DNA of 64,000 nt, from contig JAQXJI010000003.1 in the NCBI GenBank assembly GCA_029008615.1, positions 62,001-126,000 of the forward strand, written 5' to 3'. The notes under the pieces are model-generated. The model was not told the DNA's origin. It was given only the letters and a program-made list of their open reading frames with translations, and made no database searches. Positions 38,590-48,100 of the stretch are shown here, piece by piece. Source of the DNA: Elusimicrobiota bacterium (lineage in GTDB: Bacteria > Elusimicrobiota > Elusimicrobia > Elusimicrobiales > Elusimicrobiaceae). Both the position numbers and the translations under genes were made by a program. Numbering within the stretch: the stretch's first letter is position 1; each line of letters starts with the position of its first letter.

Positions 38590-39321
38590 TTAATAGAATC
38601 TGCCACACGCGTGCGCTGCAATTGCGTTATTTAAAGTCAAACCAACGCTATTTGCAAACTCGCTACAACTGCTAAATTTGGGCGGCAACTGATATTCATT
38701 ACCATTAGTCATAGTACAGCAAGTTGTACCAACCGCATATGAGTAATTTAAACAATTACATGCTCCTGCCGTTGCTCCACTGCTTGCAAATAAGTAACAA
38801 CTAAGCCAACAGCACTGACAAGTGCCTTCATCTAAAATATCACTCCCGGTACATGTCTTTGAACATTTACAAGTACTCCAGCTGCCTGTAGTCCATTTCC
38901 CTGTTGAGGTATTACACGTTACCGTACGGGTCTGTGTTCCAGATGCCCCGCTGCTGGTAGTACAGCTTTGACTTGTTGCCGGTTTACTTGATGCTGAGCA
39001 TGACATCGTAGTAGGGCAAATATCATCCCAATCGCTCCATGTACCGTTTGAGCAACAGGTCCTTGTTGATGTTTCACAGTCTCCCTTAGGTTTATATTGC
39101 TTTTGCCCTGATGTACACGTCTCAATTGGAGTTATAGGCTCAAAAGCTATAGGACATGAATATTTACCAGTAACTGCATTCATAAGACATGTCTTACCAC
39201 ATATGCGCTCGCATGCCTCAGCTGTGGAATACTCTTTTACTAATTCTAATGCACTTGCATAACTTGATAATAAGATAATACAACATAAAAGGACATATCG
39301 TATACTCTTTAAACTAACCAT
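38590..39321 (-). CDS. Secreted cysteine-rich protein with thrombospondin-1-like segment
   Basis: Signal peptide (SIRYVLLCCIILLSSYASA); very many Cys; SGTQTRTVTCNTSTGKWTTGSWSTCKC; start at ATG after a GAGGAGG SD. Confidence 0.7.
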   Translation of the reverse strand: MVSLKSIRYVLLCCIILLSSYASALELVKEYSTAEACERICGKTCLMNAVTGKYSCPIAFEPITPIETCTSGQKQYKPKGDCETSTRTCCSNGTWSDWDDICPTTMSCSASSKPATSQSCTTSSGASGTQTRTVTCNTSTGKWTTGSWSTCKCSKTCTGSDILDEGTCQCCWLSCYLFASSGATAGACNCLNYSYAVGTTCCTMTNGNEYQLPPKFSSCSEFANSVGLTLNNAIAAHACGRFY

Positions 39322-40000
39322 ATTTTTTACCTCCTCTAACTTATTCAACTCTTTATAAAAAACACGACTTTTGCGCCGTTCTTAATATTCCTTTCTCTCC
39401 TCTAACCTTTTTTACTCCTTACTGCTTTTCTCCTTTTTATATGCGCGCAACACCTCCCTATAAGGCCGGTTCCGCTTTTGCGGAACCCAGCCTCTGGTTA
39501 CTTTTTGGTTAGTTAGAGTTAAACTCCCCAAAGCTTTTCCACGGCTTTTACGCCGCGTTTATTCGTTTGGATTTTGTGTGATAATGATGACAGCGGATAC
39601 TAGCCGTATCCGCCTTTATTTGAAGTTTTCATTTTTTCCTCTCAACTTAACCTTTTTTTACCTCAGGCCTTTGCTTAGAGCAAATAAATCAAAGCTAACC
39701 GGGCTTTAATGTTTGGAGCCTGAAAATATGAAGTAAATTTATCAAAAAAAAAACCAAGTCAACTGTTTTATCTTTTTAACAAAACGCCCCGACGTACGAC
39801 ACCTCAAAACAACGGCAAAAAGAATATTGCAAAAACGCACAGATAAATGTAGGTCAGGCTACGACTGGCATTAAAAAGCGTACAAGAGTGTAAAATCGGC
39901 AAAATAAATAATTAAAACAAATAAAAAATTTAGTAAAATTTTTATTAGCGTTTTTTAAAACGCTTATTTTTTTTATAAGGAAGGTGCAAAGTTACCGGAA

Positions 40001-41386
40001 ATGAAAGAAAATCCCGACGCCGCTTCACTCAAAAAAACTAAAGATTATACCCTTAAATTATCCCTTTGGGGCTTGCTTGGAGTCGTCATCAGCGCGATGG
40101 TAGGCTCCGGCGTTTACTCACTCCCGCAGAATATGGCAAAAGGCGCGGGCGCGGCTTCAATAATACTGGCCTGGCTAATAACCGGGTTCGGGATGTTCTG
40201 CATAGTTTACACTTTCCACCTGCTGGCAAAAATCAAACCGGAAATGGCTTCCGGCATATACTCTTATTCCCAAGACGGCTTCGGCCCGGGCGCGGGCTTT
40301 TTTACGGCGTGGGGTTATTGGCTTTGCAATATCTGCGCCAATACGGGCATAGCCGTCATTTTAATGGAAGCTTTAAACTACTTCTTTCCGCCGTATTTTG
40401 AAGGGGGAAACAACTTAAACTCTTTAATCGTTTCCACGCTTATTTTATGGTTGTTTTTTATACTGGTTTACAGGGGTATAAAAACCGCCGCGGCGATAAA
40501 TTTTATAGGAACTTGCTTTAAACTTATCCCAATAATCATTTTTATTTTGGTATGCCTGTTTGCGTTTGATTTTTCCGTTTTTAAACAAGATATTTTATTT
40601 ACGATCAATTCCGGCGGGGTTAACTTCGGCAATATTACCAATGAAGTCAAAAACACTATGTTGGTAACCATTTGGGCCTTTATCGGCGTGGAAGCCGCCG
40701 TAGTTTTGACCGGACGCGCAAAAAAAGCAAAAGACGTTTCCCGCGCAACGCTTGGCGGATTTTTTATATGCCTTATTTGTTACAGCCTTATTTCTTTGCT
40801 CCCTTTCGGCATACTTTCAAGGGGGGATATAACCCAATTCGCCAATCCGTCAACGGCAGGCGTACTTCAAAGCGTAATCGGCAAAGCCGGAGGGCTTTTA
40901 ATGATACTGGGGCTTATGGTGTCAGTGCTGTTTTCCTGGCTTTCCTGGGTTATTATAGCTACGGAAATTCCTTTCAGCGCGGCAAAAAAAGGCCTTTATC
41001 CGAAGTGCTTTTTAAAGGAAAACGCCAGAAAAGTGCCAAGCGCATCACTGCTTGTAACTACGATAGCCACTCAAATTACGCTGCTTGTGGCGTTTTTCTC
41101 CTATAACGCTTGGGATACTATGCTCAGCGTAACGGGCGTTATGGTTCTGCCCGTCTACTTTTTAACCACTTTATATTTATTTAAAATCTCCCGCAAAAAG
41201 AAGTTCAGCCAAACCTGCAAGGTAAGCCGCCCAAAAGCGATATTTATAGGCTCGGCGGGCATAATTTACGCGCTGTGGCTTATATATGCGGCTAATATCA
41301 AATACCTTGCAATGGCTTTGGCGTTTTATATATGCGGCATACCCGTTTATATGATTGCGTGCAGAGAAAGAAAGGAAACAAAATGA
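40001..41386 (+). CDS. APC-superfamily amino acid antiporter (AaxC paralog 2)
   Basis: SLWGLLGVVISAMVGSGVYSLPQNMAKGAGAASIILAWLITGFGMF; close to 19090-20562. Confidence 0.88.
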   Translation: MKENPDAASLKKTKDYTLKLSLWGLLGVVISAMVGSGVYSLPQNMAKGAGAASIILAWLITGFGMFCIVYTFHLLAKIKPEMASGIYSYSQDGFGPGAGFFTAWGYWLCNICANTGIAVILMEALNYFFPPYFEGGNNLNSLIVSTLILWLFFILVYRGIKTAAAINFIGTCFKLIPIIIFILVCLFAFDFSVFKQDILFTINSGGVNFGNITNEVKNTMLVTIWAFIGVEAAVVLTGRAKKAKDVSRATLGGFFICLICYSLISLLPFGILSRGDITQFANPSTAGVLQSVIGKAGGLLMILGLMVSVLFSWLSWVIIATEIPFSAAKKGLYPKCFLKENARKVPSASLLVTTIATQITLLVAFFSYNAWDTMLSVTGVMVLPVYFLTTLYLFKISRKKKFSQTCKVSRPKAIFIGSAGIIYALWLIYAANIKYLAMALAFYICGIPVYMIACRERKETK

Positions 41387-42732
41387 AAGCTTCAATGAAA
41401 CTAGGTATCGCGGGCCTTTGCGGGCTTGTGGTAAGTTCTATGATGGGTTCGGGCGTATTCTCGCTTCCGCAGAATATGGCCTCGGCCGCCCAGGCTGACG
41501 CCGTATTGACGGCTTGGATTATAACCGGGATAGGAATGTTCTTTATAGCGGAAACATTCAGGATACTTTCCGGCATAAAACCGCATTTGACGGCGGGGAT
41601 TTTCGCTTATGCGCGCGACGGTTTCGGCAAACGAGCGGGCTTTTTTATAGCTTGGGGCTATTGGCTGTCAAACGTATTTTCCAACATAGCTATGGCCGTT
41701 ATAATGATGGAAGCTTTAAATTACTTTTTTAAAGGTTTTTTTACCGGGGGCAACAATATAAACGCCCTGCTTCTTTCAAGCTGTATTATTTGGGCTTTTA
41801 TGCTGCTTATTATGAAAGGCATAAAGACTGCCGCCGTCATAAACTTATTCGGCACAATAGCAAAAATAATGCCCTTGGTATTTTTTATAATCGTCGCATT
41901 TATAATGTTTAAATGGGACGTCTTCAAAACCGGCCTTTTTAACAATCTTACTTTTGACGGCTTCAGCCTAAAAACGCTTATGGGCGACGTCCGCGCCACT
42001 ATGGTTGTAACTCTATGGTGCTTTATCGGAATAGAATCCGCCGTAGTGCTATCCGGCAGGGCGAAAAAACAAAGCTATGTAGCCAAAGCCACTTTGCTGG
42101 GATTTTTATCTTGCTTGGGCGTGTATATGCTGATTTCCCTGCTGCCTTTCGGCTTTATTACAAGGGCTGAAATAGCCTCTTACGCCAACCCTTCCACTGC
42201 GGGCGTACTTGAGGCGGCTATCGGCAAAACCGGCGCGGTGATAATGAATTTGGGACTGATTATATCCGTCCTGTTCGCCTGGCTTTCCTGGGAGCTTATT
42301 TCCATAGAAGCGCCTTATGCCGCCGCCAAGGACGGAACTTTCCCCAAAATATTCGCCAAAGAAAATAAAAACGCCGCGCCGACTTTTTCCCTCTTAATAA
42401 CTACGATAGGTATGCAATGCGCGTTGTTTATAGCTTTCTTTTCCTCAAACGCCTGGGAAACTATGCTTAATATAACCGCCGTAATGATACTGCCGGCATA
42501 CTTGGTTACGACGCTTTATCTTATAAAAAACGCCCGCAAAAAACACTTTCGCAAGGAATGGGGGCTTTCCAAAGTCAAGCTTATGATTACCGGCGTGCTG
42601 GGCTCGATATATGCGCTATGGCTTATTTATGCGGCGGATTTAAAATATTTGGCGATGGCTTTAATATTCTTCGCCGCGGGAATACCGATATTTTTAATAG
42701 TCAAAAAAGAAAGAAAATCCGCCAAACTATAA
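41383..42732 (+). CDS. APC-superfamily amino acid antiporter (AaxC paralog 3)
   Basis: LGIAGLCGLVVSSMMGSGVFSLPQNMASAAQADAVLTAWIITGIGMF; ATGA overlap with the upstream paralog; start internal to the listed ORF. Confidence 0.88.
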   Translation: MKASMKLGIAGLCGLVVSSMMGSGVFSLPQNMASAAQADAVLTAWIITGIGMFFIAETFRILSGIKPHLTAGIFAYARDGFGKRAGFFIAWGYWLSNVFSNIAMAVIMMEALNYFFKGFFTGGNNINALLLSSCIIWAFMLLIMKGIKTAAVINLFGTIAKIMPLVFFIIVAFIMFKWDVFKTGLFNNLTFDGFSLKTLMGDVRATMVVTLWCFIGIESAVVLSGRAKKQSYVAKATLLGFLSCLGVYMLISLLPFGFITRAEIASYANPSTAGVLEAAIGKTGAVIMNLGLIISVLFAWLSWELISIEAPYAAAKDGTFPKIFAKENKNAAPTFSLLITTIGMQCALFIAFFSSNAWETMLNITAVMILPAYLVTTLYLIKNARKKHFRKEWGLSKVKLMITGVLGSIYALWLIYAADLKYLAMALIFFAAGIPIFLIVKKERKSAKL

Positions 42733-42738
42733 TTAAAA

Positions 42739-42765
42739 GACCCCGGTTTAAGCCGGGGTTTTTAA
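42739..42765 (+). terminator. Terminator
   Basis: AAGACCCCGG-TTTAAG-CCGGGGTTTTT. Confidence 0.8.
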
Positions 42766-42786
42766 ATTATTGGGCATTGATATTTA

Positions 42787-44199
42787 CTAAATTTGCTTAT
42801 CCGGCTCTTTACCAAAATAGGATAAAATGCCTGCGGCGGCGGCGGCAAGTACTGCAAGGCCCAAAGTGATATGGTAGGCGGATATAAACGCGGATGTATG
42901 CTCCGCTCCGCCCTTTTGCAAAAATTTAATAAGTCCGTCAAAGATATTGACCGTTAAGGAAACGCCTAAAACTATACCAGTATTTCTGGCAAGGGCATTC
43001 AAACCGCTTGCGTCATTATAAAACTTGCGTTCTATCGCGTTCATAATACTGTTATTGTTGGGGGAATTGAACATACCGTTTCCTATACCCAAAATAATTT
43101 GCCCGATAATTATCTGATATTCTTTAAACTCAAGGCCTATATTCATATACCACAAAAGCCCGCAAATCAAAATTACCATTGAGCCTACGGTAAGTTTTCT
43201 TGCGCCCATATAGCCCGAAAGTCTGCCGCTTAAAGGGGAAACCAATATCATAGGAACGGAGTAAAACAGTATCAAAGTGCCGGTTTTAAATGCGCTAAGG
43301 CCGTAAATATCCTGTAAATAGAAAGGTATCAAAAGCCCGTTGACGCTTGTGGCTATAAATACCAGCATCATAGCGGCGTTGCCGTAAGCAAAAACTTTAT
43401 TTCCGTAAAGAGATAAATTCAAAAGCGGTGTTTTGGTTCTCTTTTCGTGGCGGAAAAAGAAAAACGCCAAAACAGCCGAAATGCCCAGCATGACGATTAT
43501 ATGAGGGTTGGCAAAACCGGCCTGCTCCGCAAGGGAAAGAGCTGTAAAAAAGCAAACACTTAAAGCCATAAAAAGAACGGCAGAATTTGCGTTAATTTTA
43601 CCCAGCTTTCGTCTTTTTACGCTTGGCAGGGACTTGTAAGCAAAATACGCGCCGAAAGCCGCCAGAGGCAAATTAATGTTAAATAAAGACTGCCAGCCGA
43701 AGGTGTCCAATAAAATTCCGCCCAAACTCGGCCCCGTTATATTGCCCAATGCCACCACGGAACCTATCATACCCAAGAACTGCCCTCTTTTTACGCCGGT
43801 AAACATATTGGCAACCACGCTTTGCGCCAAGGCAAAAAGCATCGCCGAGCCGCTTGCCTGTATAAAGCGGGAAACTATCAAAGCGGAAAGACAGGGAGAA
43901 AGGGCGCAAAGCAAAGAACCCAACCCAAAAAGAATAAAACCCAAGCTATATATTTTGTTTTGACCGTAACGGTTGCCCAGTTTACTGCTTATGGGCAGTA
44001 TACTTACTATACCCAAACAATATACTGTTATCACCCACTGTATCTGAGGCAGGCCAACGTTAAAATATTTAGACATACCCGGCAAAGCAATATTGACTAC
44101 GCTCGCATCCAACGCTCCGGCAAAGTTGCCTAAAACGACTATAAAAAACGCAAAATATTTGCTTCGTATCCAAGACGGATGTTTGAAATGCTGTTCCAT
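42787..44199 (-). CDS. MFS drug-efflux transporter (DHA2/EmrB-QacA-like)
   Basis: LGNFAGALDASVVNIALPGMSKYFNVGLPQIQWVITVYCLG; 14-TM type. Confidence 0.92.
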   Translation of the reverse strand: MEQHFKHPSWIRSKYFAFFIVVLGNFAGALDASVVNIALPGMSKYFNVGLPQIQWVITVYCLGIVSILPISSKLGNRYGQNKIYSLGFILFGLGSLLCALSPCLSALIVSRFIQASGSAMLFALAQSVVANMFTGVKRGQFLGMIGSVVALGNITGPSLGGILLDTFGWQSLFNINLPLAAFGAYFAYKSLPSVKRRKLGKINANSAVLFMALSVCFFTALSLAEQAGFANPHIIVMLGISAVLAFFFFRHEKRTKTPLLNLSLYGNKVFAYGNAAMMLVFIATSVNGLLIPFYLQDIYGLSAFKTGTLILFYSVPMILVSPLSGRLSGYMGARKLTVGSMVILICGLLWYMNIGLEFKEYQIIIGQIILGIGNGMFNSPNNNSIMNAIERKFYNDASGLNALARNTGIVLGVSLTVNIFDGLIKFLQKGGAEHTSAFISAYHITLGLAVLAAAAAGILSYFGKEPDKQI

Positions 44200-44930
44200 T
44201 ATTTTTCTCTTTTCTCCTTATCCGCTTTGTTTGCATTTATGAATCCGGAAGAAAATATACCCGAATAAACCGCAAAAAGCATTATGCCGCACAAAGCCGT
44301 AATTATTTTTAGCAGACGTCCCGGCTCCGTTACTACGGAAATTTCCGCGCCGGCTTGGCAGAAAGTCATAGCTGTGAACCATATCGCGTCGTAAATATTT
44401 TTAAAAACTTCCGGTTGGGCGGAATGCTCAAAATAATAAATCAAAAAAGAATTTATCGTAAGCAAAAAGCCCATAACGAAACCGACGGTAACCAGGGCGT
44501 CCAAACTGCTGTAAATTACTTTAAACATCAATTTAAGCGGGCGGGAATATTCCACCAGTTTTAAAATTCTGAACAACCTTAAAAATCGCAAAGCTCTTAA
44601 AGGTTTAATATTGATGTAAACCATAGGCACTATCGCCAAAAAATCTATAAACATTGCCGGGCGAAGCGCAAAACGAAGGCGGCTGCCGTGATAATCAGGG
44701 GAAAGATCCGCCGTCCAAAGCCTTAAAATATACTCGAAAGAAAATACTATGGTAATTACCAAATCGCAAAATTCTATGGCGACGATGTCGTCGAAACTAA
44801 GATGACCGGAAAGGGAAAACAAAGAAAGCGGAATATTCAGGAATATAAGCGCCAAAATCAAACTTACAAACCAACTTGCATTTAACAGATTATAAGCCTT
44901 AAGTTTTATCTTTTTGTAATATTCAATCAT
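44199..44930 (-). CDS. Voltage-gated ion-channel superfamily protein
   Basis: S4-like LRALRFLRLFRILKLVEYSRPL; pore region AIWFTAMTFCQAGAE. Confidence 0.85.
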   Translation of the reverse strand: MIEYYKKIKLKAYNLLNASWFVSLILALIFLNIPLSLFSLSGHLSFDDIVAIEFCDLVITIVFSFEYILRLWTADLSPDYHGSRLRFALRPAMFIDFLAIVPMVYINIKPLRALRFLRLFRILKLVEYSRPLKLMFKVIYSSLDALVTVGFVMGFLLTINSFLIYYFEHSAQPEVFKNIYDAIWFTAMTFCQAGAEISVVTEPGRLLKIITALCGIMLFAVYSGIFSSGFINANKADKEKREK

Positions 44931-45059
44931 AAAAATACCCTCTTAAATTATATTAAATTAAACTTACAAGAGGGGGGAAAATTGCTTTGCGGAAAATACA
45001 AACAAGGCGCCTCTCGGCAAGCCTCTTAGACGGAAGGATATTCTGCTTTCCTGCACGCA

Positions 45060-45087
45060 AAAAGGCCGCCTTTTTAGGCGGCCTTTC
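45060..45087 (-). terminator. Terminator of the giant-protein gene
   Basis: AAAAAGGCCGCC-TTTTTA-GGCGGCCTTT. Confidence 0.75.
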
Positions 45088-45108
45088 GTAAACTTTTAAC
45101 TCTTAATA

Positions 45109-48100
45109 TTAATTCCCGGAGTTTTCAGTCTGTCCTTCAGGCAAGCTTAACGCGTTAAGGTTATAAGGCGAAACGCTTAAAGAAGGAGTACTGAAGTCAA
45201 ATGACGGCGTAAGCGAAGGCGTTTGGATAAACGAAGGGGTAACGCCTGTCGGTTTAAACCAGTCCTTGGTTCTTGCGTAAGGGAACGCAAAGGCCGCGCC
45301 GTGTTTGATAGGGGCGAAATATTTGCCCAACTGGCCGGTTTTAAACACGCCAGCGCCTTTACCGTATAACAAACCTGTACCGAAGAGGACGGAAGCCGGT
45401 ATCCAAATATTATCCTGCAAAGCTTTAACCTTGCTGGTATTTTCGGGGTCTTTTTCCACTTCTTTATCGGCGAAGTAGTTATGGGCCAAAGGCACTACCG
45501 ACATACCGATATGAACGGCGGGGTAAGCCACTTTCCAATCCGTAAGCACGCCTTTGCTTGCTCCGGCGCGCATAAGGTTATATTCGCCGGTCATCAATAT
45601 ACCGTTGGTGGTGTTTGCAAAGCCCGCACCGATTAAGGACATACCCAAAGCGAAAGTCCAAGGATCGTTTTCAACGGCCAGTAAGCTGGTACCCGCAGCG
45701 GCAGAGCCTAAAGAAAGGCCTATAATCTTCTTGTAAGTAGCAGGATTTTCTCCGCCCAATGCCGCAATAAGAGGTTTGGAATAATATCTTACCGCAAACT
45801 GAGGCAGAGCCAAAGCCGTGGTGGCGATTACCGGGCGCCAAGTTTCGCTTCCAATATGGACGGGGCTGTCTTCATTGCGCAGATAGGCGTTGGCCTCACT
45901 CTGGCTGTATTTGTTAAACATTGAAGCTTCAACACCCAAAGCTCCGAAGCCGGCAAAGGTTAAAGGCAGGACTTCTTTTCTGAACATAACTTTTGCGGAA
46001 CTTACGGATTCTTTAAGCACGCCGAAAGTAGGTCTGTAAAAATAGTTGTTAAAGCCCGTCGCGAATTTGGAAGAGCCAAGCCAATTTATGGGCTTTACGG
46101 ACTGGCTCATTTGGTAGCCTTTTACCGCGCCGATGTCTTTAGAGAAATGGGCCGTATGGAATTTATAGAGTATAAGCCCCGTTAAGCCCAATAACACCGG
46201 GTTAGAAACTGAAAAGTCCGTATGTTTATGGAGCAGCGGTTTCCCATCCTCAGTAAGTATTTGCTGCCCCGTGGCTAATTTAAGCTTACCGTCTGCATGA
46301 ATCTCATCTCCTTGATAGGTAAGAGGGATACCGTTAATGGTGCCGTCATCGGTATAATATCTGGGGCTCCACTGATCCCACAGCTGGAATCCGAGCGGGG
46401 GTAAAATCATAAGGAAAGAACCCGCATTTTTATACATCATGCCTTTCAACAAACCGCCGCCACCACCCATTTCTTTCATAAGCGGGTTAAAAGAAGCTCT
46501 AGTCAACGAAGATGCCAAACCGATAAAAGACGCGCTTAACAAAAGCGGAGTCAAAGAAGGTTTACTCGGGTTATAGATATTGGCATCGTTAAAGCCGTTA
46601 AAGCCTGAAAGCGTAGATATGCCCAACGAAGCAGCTGATAAACCAAGTGATGCCGTCATCATATTGGCCGAGCCGAACCTCTTTACGAACGGAGCCCAGA
46701 AGGGTGAAAGGAAGCTGGGCAAATAAGGTAGGGCAACCGTAATTAAGGTTTCCTGAGTATTGCTCATTTCCGGATAATTCTGTCTTAAGGGGCCGATTAA
46801 CCCGGTAGAAGCCGCACTCAGGGAAAGCACTTGCAGCAAATATAAAGTGTTTACTTTATCTCTTGAAGCCGTAATACTAATGCCTAAAGGATTATTAAAA
46901 GTACCCGCTTTGGCATAATTGGTAAATACGCCAAGCTGACCTTTAGGTATAGCAAAAGAATAAGGCCTGTCAAAAGAAATTAAGTTCCCGGCTTTGTTTC
47001 TGGCAAGGAAAGAGAGAGAGTTATTATCGTTTACCAATACTCTTACGCCGTCAAACTCGGAAGAAGTTATAAGCCTGATGGGCGTCTGTATATTTCTGCC
47101 GGAAGCCGCGTCTTTTACCCAAACGCTGCCGGTGCCGGAGAACATTTTGTTTTTACTGCTTAAGAGGTTTTTGCCCCAAGAAGTAAATCTTCCCCAAGTG
47201 CTTGTCTGTTCCGGCAGGAATTTTAAAGTAAGCGGTTCGCTGCGGCCGAGCGTCAATCTTGCCAAATCGGCAAAGCTGCCGTTATCTAAAGCAACTTTAA
47301 AGTAAGAGGGATCGGCTATAACGCCTCCGCGTCCGAAAGAGAGTTTAAAGGTGGAAGCGTCACTGCCGGTTATAAGGACATTGTCAATATCCTGCACCTT
47401 TATGCCTGAAATATGTTTTTTGCTCCAAGGCCAGAAGCGAGTGCCGTTAAGGGTAACGTCAACAGGCAAAGGATCAGCCTCGGCAATTCCTGCGGCGCCC
47501 CTGGTCCACAGGCCAACGGTTCCTTCGGCTCCGCCGGCCGCGCTTAAAGGCCTTGCAAGCCAGTTGAAAGAAGAACCGGCCGCGGATGTGGCGGAGGCAC
47601 TGGGAGCCGCAAATTTAAAGTTTTTCAAATCATAACCGAAGTTAAGACCGGCTTCTAAAGAATAGCCGGAATATTTCCCGGTACGGAACGCTTCTTGCGT
47701 CGCGGAAGAAAGGTAAGATTCATAGCTGCGGAATTTATTGAAAAAGCCTCTGCTGAGATAGGAGTTTCTGGCGTTTTCGCTTGCCGCGGCAAGAGTCTTT
47801 TCAACATTTAAGATTTCAGTTACTCTTCCGGTTTCGCCGGCCGTTGCGGCCATAGCGGCGGCTTTGTCGACTACAAGCCCGCCTTTGGAGGCGTCATAAG
47901 TTACGGTGCCTAAAATTTTCGCCGTGGTCGTATTCGCCGCGCCGGCTCCTTTTATAGCGGGTATGGCTTCAGCCGTATATAAATGTCTTTGGGAGTTGAC
48001 TACTGCGGCCATAGCGCCTTTCATCCTGCCGGAAAAAGACCTTACGGCAACTCTGGCGGATACATAAGGCTTAATTTTTGAGGCATTGGCAATCATCTTG

